DNA of 8,331 nucleotides from JBBRGG01 sp038240875 (GCA_038240875.1 JBBRGG010000163.1:1-8331), one strand, 5' to 3'; positions 1 through 7,500 are shown, numbered from the stretch's first letter. A program made the numbers and translations. The notes: generated by a model not told the origin, from the sequence alone.

Positions 1-509
1 TTAAGTATGGTGCGTTGGAGGTGGTTGTGTTGTTGTATCTGGGTTATCGCGCGCGCGAGCCGGCGTTGGACTTGCCTTATGGCGTTCATAGGCGACTAGA
101 GATTGCGCGGGCGCTTGCGACCGAGCCCAAGGTGCTGTTGCTCGATGAGCCTGCGGCGGGGATGAATCCGCAGGAGAAGATCGGGCTGGCAAAGTTGATT
201 CGGCGCTTGCGCGATGAGTTTGGAATGACAATCTTGCTGATCGAGCACGACATGGGTTTAGTGATGGATATTTGTGAGCGGATCACGGTTTTGGACTATG
301 GCGTGACGATTGCGTCGGGTGTGCCTTCAGAGATCCAGCGCGATCCGCGGGTGATTGAGGCGTACTTGGGGATTGCTGCTGATGGAGTCGAAAGCGAGCC
401 GGTGTCGGTGCAGATGGAGCGAGACGCGCGAGAAGAAACTGGTGTGTTTACTCCTGGGTTATCGAGTAGTGACGTGCGGGCGGGGAAGAAGCCGAGGATG
501 GGCGGCTAG
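1..509 (+). CDS. livG: High-affinity branched-chain amino acid ABC transporter ATP-binding protein LivG (C-terminal part)
   Basis: The frame enters open from the left edge, so the Walker A half lies outside the window. Visible in order are an ABC signature region at 72-116 (LPYGVHRRLEIARAL; the LivG family has a YGxxRRLEIAR form instead of LSGGQ), Walker B at 132-152 (VLLLDEP), the AAGMNP D-loop region just after it, and the switch histidine at 246-248 (LLIEHDM). The family C-terminal motif (RDPRVIEAYLGIA) ends near 377. LivG works with LivF as the cytoplasmic ATPase pair that drives uptake of leucine, isoleucine and valine, or related amides, through LivH and LivM with a periplasmic binding protein. 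A tail of 43 residues, polar and of low complexity, follows the point where LivG proteins normally end. The stop is TAG at 507-509. The next gene is livF, which supports the assignment. Confidence 0.95.
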   Translation, partial: KYGALEVVVLLYLGYRAREPALDLPYGVHRRLEIARALATEPKVLLLDEPAAGMNPQEKIGLAKLIRRLRDEFGMTILLIEHDMGLVMDICERITVLDYGVTIASGVPSEIQRDPRVIEAYLGIAADGVESEPVSVQMERDAREETGVFTPGLSSSDVRAGKKPRMGG

Positions 510-712
510 AAAGTAGATAAATGATTTCTTCTCGGAGAGAAGGAATACCCAAGCCAAACAAGATAATACGAATGGCGAATTGGGATGGCTAGTCTTCAAT
601 ACGGAAAGCAGCACCATGATTGAAGCAATCATGGTGGTACGAAGAGTAAAGTAAGACAAGGCCCCCCATTCGGAGAGAGGGGCTCCCAAGGCAAAGAAGG
701 AAGTGGTGCCGA
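510..712 (+). other. livG-livF intergenic region with hairpins
   Basis: This 203-nt gap is long for two liv genes, which are usually nearly contiguous, and it is richer in A and T than its flanks. It holds a small perfect hairpin at 528-542 (CTTCTC, loop GGA, GAGAAG), a strong inverted repeat at 612-636 (listed separately), and two mutually exclusive weak pairings close to livF: GCCCC 661-665 with GGGGC 679-683, or GGAG 672-675 with CTCC 683-686. No run of T follows any of them, so none is a standard terminator. I see no credible small gene here. Confidence 0.6.
612..636 (+). repeat. Perfect 11-bp inverted repeat between livG and livF
   Basis: The arms CACCATGATTG (612-622) and CAATCATGGTG (626-636) are exact reverse complements separated by AAG. 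In RNA this gives a tight 11-bp hairpin; in DNA it could be a dimeric repressor operator. The following bases are GTACGAAGAG, with no T tract, so a rho-independent terminator is unlikely. An intercistronic stabilising or processing hairpin that sets LivG to LivF ratios, or an operator, fits better. The function is inferred; the symmetry is seen directly. Confidence 0.75.
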
Positions 713-1420
713 GTGCTGGTGATCGAAGACCTTCATGTCAGTTACGGCGCGATCCGAGCGATCCATGGCGTGTCGCTGCGCGTGAATGAAGGGGAGATCG
801 TCACGCTTATTGGTTCCAACGGCGCGGGCAAGACGACGACGCTTCGCGCGATATCGGGCATGTGCAAGGTCGCGCAGGGCCGGGTTAAGTATCTTGGTAA
901 TGACATCACCGGGATGCAGCCACATGAGATTGTGCGGCGAGGGCTGGCGCAATCGCCGGAGGGGCGAGGAATCTTTGCAAATTTGTCGGTGCAGGAGAAC
1001 CTCGACATGGGCGCGTTCACGAGAAAGGACCACGCGGGGATCAAGAGTGATATGGAGAAGGTGTATGGCCTGTTTCCAAGGTTGAAAGAGCGATTGAAGC
1101 AGAACGCGGGAACGCTTTCGGGTGGTGAGCAGCAGATGCTGGCGATCGGACGAGCGGTGTTGGCGAAGCCACGGCTTTTGTTGTTGGATGAGCCTTCGCT
1201 TGGCTTGGCGCCTCAGGTAGTACAGACGATTTTCCGGATCATCCGCGAGATTAATGCGGGCGGTACCACGATATTGCTGGTGGAACAGAACGCGTCGATG
1301 GCGTTGGCGCTGGCGCACCGGGCGTATGTGCTGGAAGTCGGGTCGATAGCGATGGAAGGGCCTGCGAAGGAGCTTGCCAAGAGTGACATGGTGCGCAAGG
1401 CGTACTTAGGGCATGGCTAA
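713..1420 (+). CDS. livF: High-affinity branched-chain amino acid ABC transporter ATP-binding protein LivF
   Basis: This 235-residue protein has the full LivF length. Walker A is at residues 34-42 (GSNGAGKTT), the PEGRGIF stretch with the Q-loop at 80-88, the signature LSGGEQQ at 135-141, Walker B LLLLDEP at 155-161, and the family's typical VEQN at the switch-histidine position. It is the second cytoplasmic ATPase of the Liv transporter, paired with LivG just upstream. The start is GTG at 713: an in-frame TAA at 647-649 closes the frame upstream, no ATG lies between, and an AGAAGGAAG purine stretch at 695-703 serves as ribosome binding site at a slightly long spacing. GTG 719 is a less likely alternative because it would remove the usual first residues. 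The stop is TAA at 1418-1420. Nothing in the protein looks damaged. Confidence 0.97.
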   Translation: MLVIEDLHVSYGAIRAIHGVSLRVNEGEIVTLIGSNGAGKTTTLRAISGMCKVAQGRVKYLGNDITGMQPHEIVRRGLAQSPEGRGIFANLSVQENLDMGAFTRKDHAGIKSDMEKVYGLFPRLKERLKQNAGTLSGGEQQMLAIGRAVLAKPRLLLLDEPSLGLAPQVVQTIFRIIREINAGGTTILLVEQNASMALALAHRAYVLEVGSIAMEGPAKELAKSDMVRKAYLGHG

Positions 1421-1627
1421 CGGTTCGTTAAATGGGTACGACATATGTACGTTTGTGTCGCGTCACGGGCGAGTGCCATAACGCGTACAGTGGGCGTGAA
1501 TGGTTGGGCGTGAATGGTTGGGCGTGAGAGCCAGTACAGTTGTGTATAGAAGTGGAACATGCGTGAGCTGTTCGCGTGGGCGGCTCTTGAGGGTAGATTG
1601 GGCTTGAAGTGACATTGAGGTGTACGC
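1421..1627 (+). other. Intergenic region between the liv operon and the envelope/signalling block
   Basis: These 207 nt separate two functional groups and probably contain the promoter of the next gene, but I could not identify convincing -35 and -10 boxes. Around the livF stop there is a 5-bp hairpin (TAACG 1418-1422, CGTTA 1426-1430) without a T tract, and ACATATGT at 1441-1448 is a short palindrome. A 14-nt tandem repeat at 1491-1527 is listed separately. No clear terminator follows livF. Confidence 0.5.
1491..1527 (+). repeat. 14-nt tandem direct repeat (2.6 copies)
   Basis: The unit TGGGCGTGAATGGT occurs at 1491-1504 and 1505-1518 without a mismatch, followed by a 9-nt partial copy TGGGCGTGA at 1519-1527. 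It lies 100-137 nt upstream of the GTG start at 1628. It could be a regulator binding array, since the copies are about one and a third helical turns apart, or simply a replication-slippage product. Confidence 0.85.
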
Positions 1628-3601
1628 GTGACGACGCTTTCGACGCAGGCACGGTTGTATGTCGAGTTGCCAGCGATATTGCCGAGCGGGTACGCATGCG
1701 TACCTATTGCGACTTCGGAAGAAGGGGCATCGGTGCAGCTGTGCGTCGTCGTTCGGCAGGCACCGATTGTCTTGCGTGAGAGCCTTGATGCCAAGGTGTA
1801 TTTGGGGTGTCTTGCTGACCGAGCTGGGCGGGTGCATCGCTGGCTTGAACTATGGGTGCAGGATCCTGACGGTCTTGGGAATAGTCCGGTTGCGTACCGC
1901 GAACATTTGACGAATAAAGTGCTTGATGAGCGGTGGATCGCGCGAGTCGAAGCGTTTGATCGAGCCGGGGGCATTCAAGGGCTGGGGCACGCGGGGCTTG
2001 TGCGCACCGGGTTTGAAGTACAACACCCTGCGCCGATGTTTGTTGACATCGAGGAGCGCAAAGCTGTCGCGCCGGTGGATGGGCGTTCGGGTCGGGCGTG
2101 GGCACTATGTAAAGACGAAGCGATGCTCGCTAAGCAAGGTGTGAGCGGATATGCGTCAGCGTTGAATCGCAATTTGTATCAGCCGGAACTAGGCCTGGAC
2201 GCGATTCCATTTCCTGTTGAGATGGCAAGCGCGGACCCGACCTCGGTTGGGTTGCCTGCGGGGACTACGGCGTTTAATCCTGGTGGCGGGTTGATGATGG
2301 CGTTGTCGTATTGCCCGCTTGGGTATGAGCAATTTACCGACGCGTTGACGGGTTCGCCGGTGGAAGCTGCGGCGGGTGGTGATGGCTTGGTGCGATTGCT
2401 CGCGGTAGCGGCGGGGCTTGGTGCGTCGCCTAGCGCGTCCAAGGGTGGTTGGCTGGGTTTGTCGAGCGTGGACGCGTCGGGGCGGTTGGTCGAGTCGCTG
2501 CATTTGAAACTAGCGGCGTTGGCGCAAGCTGTGGGCACGGTTCGCGCGTATACCAGCGCGACGCAGGCGCCCATGCTCAACATCACGGCGAACAGTTTCC
2601 GCGTGCGCATGGGTGAGGGCTCGGGCGCGCTGCCTTTGTGGTGGACGGCGCGGACTGCGCTGGTTGAGCCGGGCGAAGCGGTGGAACTGCCTTTGGAGGG
2701 TACGAGCGAACGCTATTTCATGAGCGGGCGAGCGGGGAACGTTTCGGCGTATTCGCCTTCGGCACAGCTTCGCACGGTAAGTGGCAAGGGATGGCTGCGG
2801 CTGCGAAACGTACTTTTGGCTGGGGGCACGGGCGGCGCGGATAATGGAACGATTTTGGAAGGCACGCTTTCGACCCAGGACCGCATTGAAAGCGGGCGCA
2901 ATGACTTGTTGTGGATGCGGTTTAGTTTGGGAGGCGTCAGGCTGGATTCGTACGCAGTGGTGGATGCGCAGTCGGCGATGGGGCGTGGAGAGTTGCGGGT
3001 TCGGACGGTGGCACAGGAATTTGCGCCTGCGGTGGTTGAACGGCTGAAGGCTGCGCTGGGCGCACCGATTCAAGACGTGAGCTTTGAGGTTGTGCCGTTG
3101 TTGTCGACGCCTTGCGATATGTATGCGCTTGGGGTGTTGGGCGTGCGAACACTTTTGGTGGAGGGCGGGCGGACGTTGCCGGTTGCGCTGGATGAGCTTT
3201 TGAGCCTGGGGCGTGAGCTTTCGCAGACGGAGGCTGGTGAGCTATTGATGAAGATGGAATCGCTCTTTAATGAGGATCCAAGGTGGGCGGAATCACTTGG
3301 GCCACAGCGGTTGTTGCATGACGTGAAGGATTCGGGATTTGCGTTTGAGGCAATTCCCAAGCGACTTTGGATGTGCGTGTTGTTGTCGCTTATGAAGATG
3401 TTTACCGGGCTGTTTCCGTTTAGCCGATGCAAGGATTTGGGCGATGCGCCGTCGGGCGGGGCGCACCGGATATTTGACCCGGTGTTGGAAGAATTGCACG
3501 GTTTGATGGTGGCGTGCCGAACACTAATCGTGGCGGACTTTGCGCTCAATCGCGAGGTGCGAGGCGTGCTCGACGGGTGCTTGGCACAGGTTCGTAGGTA
3601 A
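1628..3601 (+). CDS. Uncharacterised 657-aa protein with degenerate kinase-like segments
   Basis: I do not recognise a named family. The GTG start is well fixed: an in-frame TGA sits at 1616-1618, and GAGG at 1617-1620 is a ribosome binding site 7 nt upstream. There is no signal peptide, so the protein is probably cytoplasmic; a hydrophobic stretch at about residues 579-600 (LWMCVLLSLMKMF and following) could be a buried helix or a membrane-associated segment. Several pieces resemble a very divergent protein kinase fold: a hydrophobic strand with SYCPLGYEQF at 227-236 (hinge and helix D position), LNITANSFRV at 317-326 (catalytic-loop position, without HRD), and STPCDMYALGVLGVRTLL near 493-511, close to the kinase helix F signature (SDxYxLG). 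The last two are about 180 residues apart, much more than in a normal kinase, so an insertion would be needed. Catalytic residues are absent. It is followed, after 148 nt, by the lipoprotein gene. Coding status is sure; the fold is a guess. Confidence 0.85.
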   Translation: MTTLSTQARLYVELPAILPSGYACVPIATSEEGASVQLCVVVRQAPIVLRESLDAKVYLGCLADRAGRVHRWLELWVQDPDGLGNSPVAYREHLTNKVLDERWIARVEAFDRAGGIQGLGHAGLVRTGFEVQHPAPMFVDIEERKAVAPVDGRSGRAWALCKDEAMLAKQGVSGYASALNRNLYQPELGLDAIPFPVEMASADPTSVGLPAGTTAFNPGGGLMMALSYCPLGYEQFTDALTGSPVEAAAGGDGLVRLLAVAAGLGASPSASKGGWLGLSSVDASGRLVESLHLKLAALAQAVGTVRAYTSATQAPMLNITANSFRVRMGEGSGALPLWWTARTALVEPGEAVELPLEGTSERYFMSGRAGNVSAYSPSAQLRTVSGKGWLRLRNVLLAGGTGGADNGTILEGTLSTQDRIESGRNDLLWMRFSLGGVRLDSYAVVDAQSAMGRGELRVRTVAQEFAPAVVERLKAALGAPIQDVSFEVVPLLSTPCDMYALGVLGVRTLLVEGGRTLPVALDELLSLGRELSQTEAGELLMKMESLFNEDPRWAESLGPQRLLHDVKDSGFAFEAIPKRLWMCVLLSLMKMFTGLFPFSRCKDLGDAPSGGAHRIFDPVLEELHGLMVACRTLIVADFALNREVRGVLDGCLAQVRR

Positions 3602-3651
3602 AGGCGGCTTTGACGCGGTGACTCGGCGTGTGTAGGCTGGTATGAAGAAGG

Positions 3652-3678
3652 TTGGATTTGGTGTGGTAGATATACATT
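3652..3678 (+). promoter_or_regulatory. Weak candidate promoter for the lipoprotein gene
   Basis: TTGGAT at 3652-3657 and TACATT at 3673-3678 are 15 nt apart, with TATACA at 3671-3676 as an overlapping alternative. The spacing is shorter than the ideal 17 nt, so the exact boxes are unsure. The AT-rich patch in this GC-rich sequence, the separate terminator after the downstream gene and that gene's distinct codon use all favour a promoter somewhere in 3602-3710. Confidence 0.25.
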
Positions 3679-3710
3679 ACATTCAGTGGTAGAGCAGGTT
3701 GGCACACTAT

Positions 3711-3734
3711 TACTTCGCGCGGGAGCGCGAGGTG
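3711..3734 (+). promoter_or_regulatory. 5' leader hairpin with GNRA-type loop next to the ribosome binding site
   Basis: ACTTCGCGC at 3712-3720 pairs with GCGCGAGGT at 3725-3733 (eight Watson-Crick pairs and one U-G wobble), and U3711-G3734 can extend the stem. The loop GGGA (3721-3724) fits the stable GNRA tetraloop pattern. The hairpin ends one base before the Shine-Dalgarno sequence AGGAG at 3736-3740. It may protect the mRNA 5' end or act as a structure that keeps the ribosome binding site open. The structure is visible by eye; the function is inferred. Confidence 0.6.
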
Positions 3735-3749
3735 CAGGAGATAGCAGGT

Positions 3750-4289
3750 ATGAAGCGGTCGATTACGAACGTCGTTGCGATGGCGGGTATTGCGGCTCTT
3801 TCGCTCTCCCTAGTCGCGTGTGGTGGAAAAACCAAGATGTGGAAAGGGACCATCGGTACCACGGCGGACGCTTCGCTGCGTGACGCGGGTACTGCCACCA
3901 TGGCCCAGCTTCAGGTTGACGTCATCGGCCTCAAGGGCGACGAACTCAACGACTGGAAGAGCTACCCGGTTGACCGCTACTTCTCTGGCGGGGATCAGCG
4001 TCGCCAAGGTGCAACTGGCTACGCCAAAGCGTTTGTGTTCTCGGAGCCGGGCATCCTCACGATTTCCTCTTCGGACCCGATCTGGAAGGCGTGGCAGGAT
4101 CGTGGCGTGACCAATCTTTTGATTCTGGCAAGCCACAAGAACGTGAAATTTGTGGAGGGTGCTGAACCTCGTCGCAAGGACATTCCGCTAACGACGGATC
4201 GTTGGAAGGTCAAGCAGATCGACATCGTTGTTCGCTCCGGCGGCATCGAAGTTCCGACGGCTATGGAACCACTGCCGGTCGCGCAGTAA
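3750..4289 (+). CDS. Outer-membrane lipoprotein, possibly TssJ-like
   Basis: This 179-residue protein begins with a lipoprotein signal peptide: MKR, a hydrophobic core, and the lipobox LVAC with Cys24 as the acylated residue. Gly at +2 and no Asp predict outer-membrane sorting. The ATG at 3750 is chosen because AGGAG (3736-3740) lies 9 nt upstream and the signal peptide begins exactly there; longer starts such as TTG 3699 would spoil it. The mature part is about 156 residues and has alternating hydrophobic strands (LQVDVIGL, TNLLILASHK, KQIDIVVRSGGIEV), suggesting a small beta-sandwich. Size, lipobox and strand layout resemble TssJ/SciN, the type VI secretion lipoprotein, but I see no decisive motif, and a TagQ-like or unrelated planctomycete lipoprotein is equally possible. 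Its codons end in C (GAC, AAC, CTC, ATC, GGC) far more often than those of its neighbours, which suggests high expression or different ancestry. A strong terminator follows. Confidence 0.9.
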   Translation: MKRSITNVVAMAGIAALSLSLVACGGKTKMWKGTIGTTADASLRDAGTATMAQLQVDVIGLKGDELNDWKSYPVDRYFSGGDQRRQGATGYAKAFVFSEPGILTISSSDPIWKAWQDRGVTNLLILASHKNVKFVEGAEPRRKDIPLTTDRWKVKQIDIVVRSGGIEVPTAMEPLPVAQ

Positions 4290-4345
4290 GTGCTGGAGTT
4301 GAGTTGATCTTTTGTTGGGGCACTATTCAAACGCAGAGTTTCCAG

Positions 4346-4375
4346 AGCCCTCGCGCTAACGAGGGCTTTTTATTT
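4346..4375 (+). terminator. Rho-independent terminator after the lipoprotein gene
   Basis: AGCCCTCG (4346-4353) and CGAGGGCT (4360-4367) form a perfect 8-bp GC-rich stem with a 6-nt loop CGCTAA, followed at once by TTTTATTT (4368-4375). It lies 57 nt after the stop codon of the lipoprotein gene. It should end that transcript, so the next gene needs its own promoter or depends on read-through. Confidence 0.92.
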
Positions 4376-4390
4376 GGATCAACGTTCAAT

Positions 4391-4496
4391 TAGGTGGCTT
4401 TAGGTGGCAGAGAAACCTGTGAACGAGAAGCGAGCGAATAATCCAAGGAAGTTCTGCTACGCTAGGTGGTTGAGCGTGTGTTGAGCATGTGTTGAG
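4391..4496 (+). repeat. Short direct repeats upstream of the pseudokinase-FGE gene
   Basis: Two repeat types share this leader. TAGGTGG occurs three times (4391-4397, 4401-4407, 4463-4469), the first two extended to TAGGTGGC and exactly 10 nt apart. Then an 11-nt tandem unit follows: TTGAGCGTGTG (4470-4480), TTGAGCATGTG (4481-4491) and a partial TTGAG (4492-4496). The roughly one-helical-turn spacing of both sets would place copies on the same face of DNA, as in an activator or repressor site. The TTGAG cores also resemble -35 boxes; TTGAGT 4492-4497 with TACCTA 4517-4522 is a poor promoter candidate with a 19-nt spacer. Confidence 0.6.
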
Positions 4497-4532
4497 TTGG
4501 CATCGCGAATAGCTCTTACCTAAAGGCAAGGC

Positions 4533-7500
4533 ATGTCGGGGTACGGTCGCTTTGAGATCGTTGAGGAATTGGTTCGGCGCGGGCCGTTTGCTGTTAGCAG
4601 CGCACGCTCGGCGGGCGAGGTTGGCGCGCCAGCGTTTGCGATTAAAACGTATCGCAACGATGCGGGGTTGCTTGACGAGGACATCTTTGCGCGCGAGTCG
4701 GCTAAGTTTATTGATTGCGCGAAGTTACAAGCGACGCTGGCACAAGCAGGCGGGAAGTCTGCGCGATGGGGGACAATCCACGCGAGCGGCACAACGTTTG
4801 ATGCGGCGTATTACGTTACGGACCTGTACCCGCGCACGTTGGCGGATTTGATTGATCGCCGTCGTGAGCAAACGCCGAGGGAGATCGCGCATGTTTTGTC
4901 GCGGATCGTTGAGGGGCTGACAACGTTGCGCGATAAGGCCAAGCGAGCGCATGGCAGGCTGACGCCATCGAACATTTTGGTTGGCGATGGCGAGCTTGAT
5001 GAAGTCGCGGTTGTGCTGACCGATCCGGCGCACTCGTCGGATTTGAGCAAGCGAGCGGACGCTGCGGACGTTAATGCGCTGGGGGAGATCTTGTTCGGGA
5101 TGGTGATGCACCGCGGCGCACCCAAGGGTGGCAGCATCGCGGTGACGCCTGAATGGAAAGTGTTTCGTCAACAGGGCGAAGCGTTACGTGCGTTGTGCGA
5201 GAAGTTGATCAACGTGCAGTCGGCATCGGAAATGCCCTTGGAATCGGTGCGGGAGAAGCTCGAAGAGGTGCTGACGCTCAAGGGCGCAAAGGGCAAGACC
5301 CCGATTGTGTCGATCGCGGCGGCGGCTTTGGTGTTGATCGCGGGCGTTGCGGTTGGTGGGATAATGACAGATTGGTTTGGACTGGTGAAGAAGTCGGCTG
5401 TGGTCGTTATGCCCACGATTACGCTGTTGGCCGATCCGCGTGATGGTGGGCAACTGTGGCAGGTTGAGCGGCTCAATGCGTTCAGGCAGGCAATCGAAGA
5501 AGGCAAGCGCAAGTACGCCGACGAAGATTGTGCCAAGGGAGAAAGAATCTTTGTAGATTTGGACGTGACGCGAAAGGCGGTTGCCGAAGAAGTCAAGACG
5601 GCACGTGAAGAGTCATGGCCGACGGCGCGCGAGATTGCCGATGTGGCAGCGCTGAAAGCAGATCAGGAAGTGCGGACCAAGCGGTATTCGGATATTACCG
5701 CGAAGGTTGGTGCGCTTGAGGTGAGCCTTGCAACGGGCACGACGGATGCGGCTGCGCAGTGCGCAATTGTGGCGGGTACTGATCCGGTTTCGGCTACGTG
5801 GTATGCGGCGACGATGAAGGAACGTGAGGACGCATTTGCGCTTGCCAAGACAACGCTCGAAGATGAAGGTGGCGAGGCGGTAGCGGTGTTGACGCAGGTG
5901 GGGGCGCAGCAGAAGGCGTTTATTGAGGCGGTACAAGAGGCGCGAGATCATCCTTTCACGAACGATCAGGAATCAAAAGCCGCAATAGACAAGCGAAATG
6001 CGGCGCGCGATCTCAAAGTGCCGCTTGAGACTGCGGTGAGCAAGGCACAGGAAGATTCACGGGCGCGGCTGGTGACGTATGTGAATGGCAATCGCGATAG
6101 CGCGACGGCGCTCGCGGGAAGTTCGCAGGCGTTGAAAGCGGCGTTTGAGAGGGTCTTTGAGAAGGTTGATCCGAGCGATATCGCGGTGACGTGGCAGGCT
6201 GCGCGTGTCGCAATCCAGGGGCTGAAGCCTTGGCTGGACGCTATCAATGCGGAGTTGCCGACGAGCGCGGGTGTGGCGCAGGAAGAGGGAAGCCTTGTAA
6301 ATCCTGTGGCGTTTGAGGCAGAGTTTATCAGGTTGCGAATGCGTGGCGTTGAAGCGCTCGCGGGCGGCTTGGCGCAAACGGGCGTTGTGCCCAGCGTGAC
6401 GGATGCAACGTTTGTGAGCGCAATTGCGGCTCAGAAACAAGCGTTGCAAGGGTGGGTGAATGGTGCGAAGGTGGTAGCCGTGAAGGCTAGGCAAATCGAA
6501 GAAGCATTACGGCAGGCGTACGCGCTTGATGAAGTGCTTGCGCAAGGTGCGAGCATACAAGGTCAGCCCACATTGCGCAGCGTGCGCGATGGGTTGGCTG
6601 CTGAGACTAGTGGCCAAGGTGCGTACGCATCGTCGGGGGCGGCGGTCGCGCCGGTGCTGGCGAAAGTTGTAGAAGTAGAGCAAGTTTCGCGAGCGGCGGC
6701 GGCCCCGGCGTTGCTTGCGATGATTCCGGCCAAGGGTGCGGCGGTGCAGCCTTTGGATCGTGCGAAGATCGCGGCGGCGTGGGATCGGCTGAGCGCGGCG
6801 GAGACTGGTTGGCCAGCGAGCGCGACAGATTTGGATCAAGTGCTGGAAGTTGGATCACGGGTGAAAGAGGCTTTGTCGGGTGTGATTGAATTACGTCGCG
6901 CGAAGATTGTGACCAAAGTGGACACGGGCGTGCGCACGAAGTGGGTGACATTCGTCACAGATCGCGCGGGGGCGGACCCAGCAAACGTGATCAAGGCGTA
7001 TGAAGTACGTGATCGCTTTGGCGTGACGGCGGCGACGATCGACGCTCTACCCAAAGAGCCACGGTTTAACTTTATGTTGATCGAGGCGCGAGCCGCGGTA
7101 GACGCGTTTAACAAAGGGCCAAGCGGAGCGGGGAAAGACCCGGCACAGTTGCAGGCTTTGGCGGGGATATTGCGTGGTATTCAGAACAAAGCCGCAGAGC
7201 TGAAGGTGGGGAGCGATGCGGGCGAGCTGATTGCGTATCTTGATCGGCGAAGTAAGACATTTGAATCAGGAAAGGCTGGGGCGAGCTGGACGGACATTGG
7301 CCCTGGGGCTGCGGTAACAAAGTGGAGCGTCGTGCGCGGCGATGATGACAACGGGACGTTCGTTGAATATTCCTGGACCGGGCCTAGTGGTAGAAACCAC
7401 CGGCTGTACTTTAAGAAAGTGGCGGAATCGGTCGGCGAAGGCGTGAGTTATGTTGCGACGACCGAGACTTCGCTTGGATTGTTCGCCGACGTGATGGCGG

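Noticed and set aside
510..712. Insertion remnant or mobile element in the livG-livF gap
   Set aside because: I see no terminal inverted repeats at its edges, no target-site duplication and no transposase fragment. The inverted repeat is internal.
629..1318. Long minus-strand open frame opposite livF
   Set aside because: It is Arg/His/Gln-rich without any recognisable motif and is the antisense shadow of a clear livF. The same holds for the many minus-strand frames across 1700-3700 and 4500-8215.
1418..1430. TAACG/CGTTA hairpin as a livF terminator
   Set aside because: The stem has only five AT-rich pairs and no T tract follows.
1453..1481. TTGTGT with CCATAA 17 nt apart as promoter for the 657-aa gene
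   Set aside because: Only two of six bases fit the -10 consensus. A second option, TATAGA at 1545-1550, has no -35 box at a suitable distance. Neither is reported as a promoter.
1491..1527. CRISPR-like array
   Set aside because: The units are contiguous without spacers and only 14 nt long. The same applies to the repeats at 4391-4496.
3642..3692. 16-codon open frame ATG to TAG in the lipoprotein leader
   Set aside because: It has only a poor ribosome site (AGG at 3634-3636), no known leader-peptide character such as repeated regulatory codons, and a length expected by chance.
3699..3749. Upstream TTG start extending the lipoprotein by 17 residues
   Set aside because: The extension is charged, lies across the leader hairpin and the AGGAG site, and would bury the signal peptide. 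ATG 3750 gives a canonical lipoprotein start.
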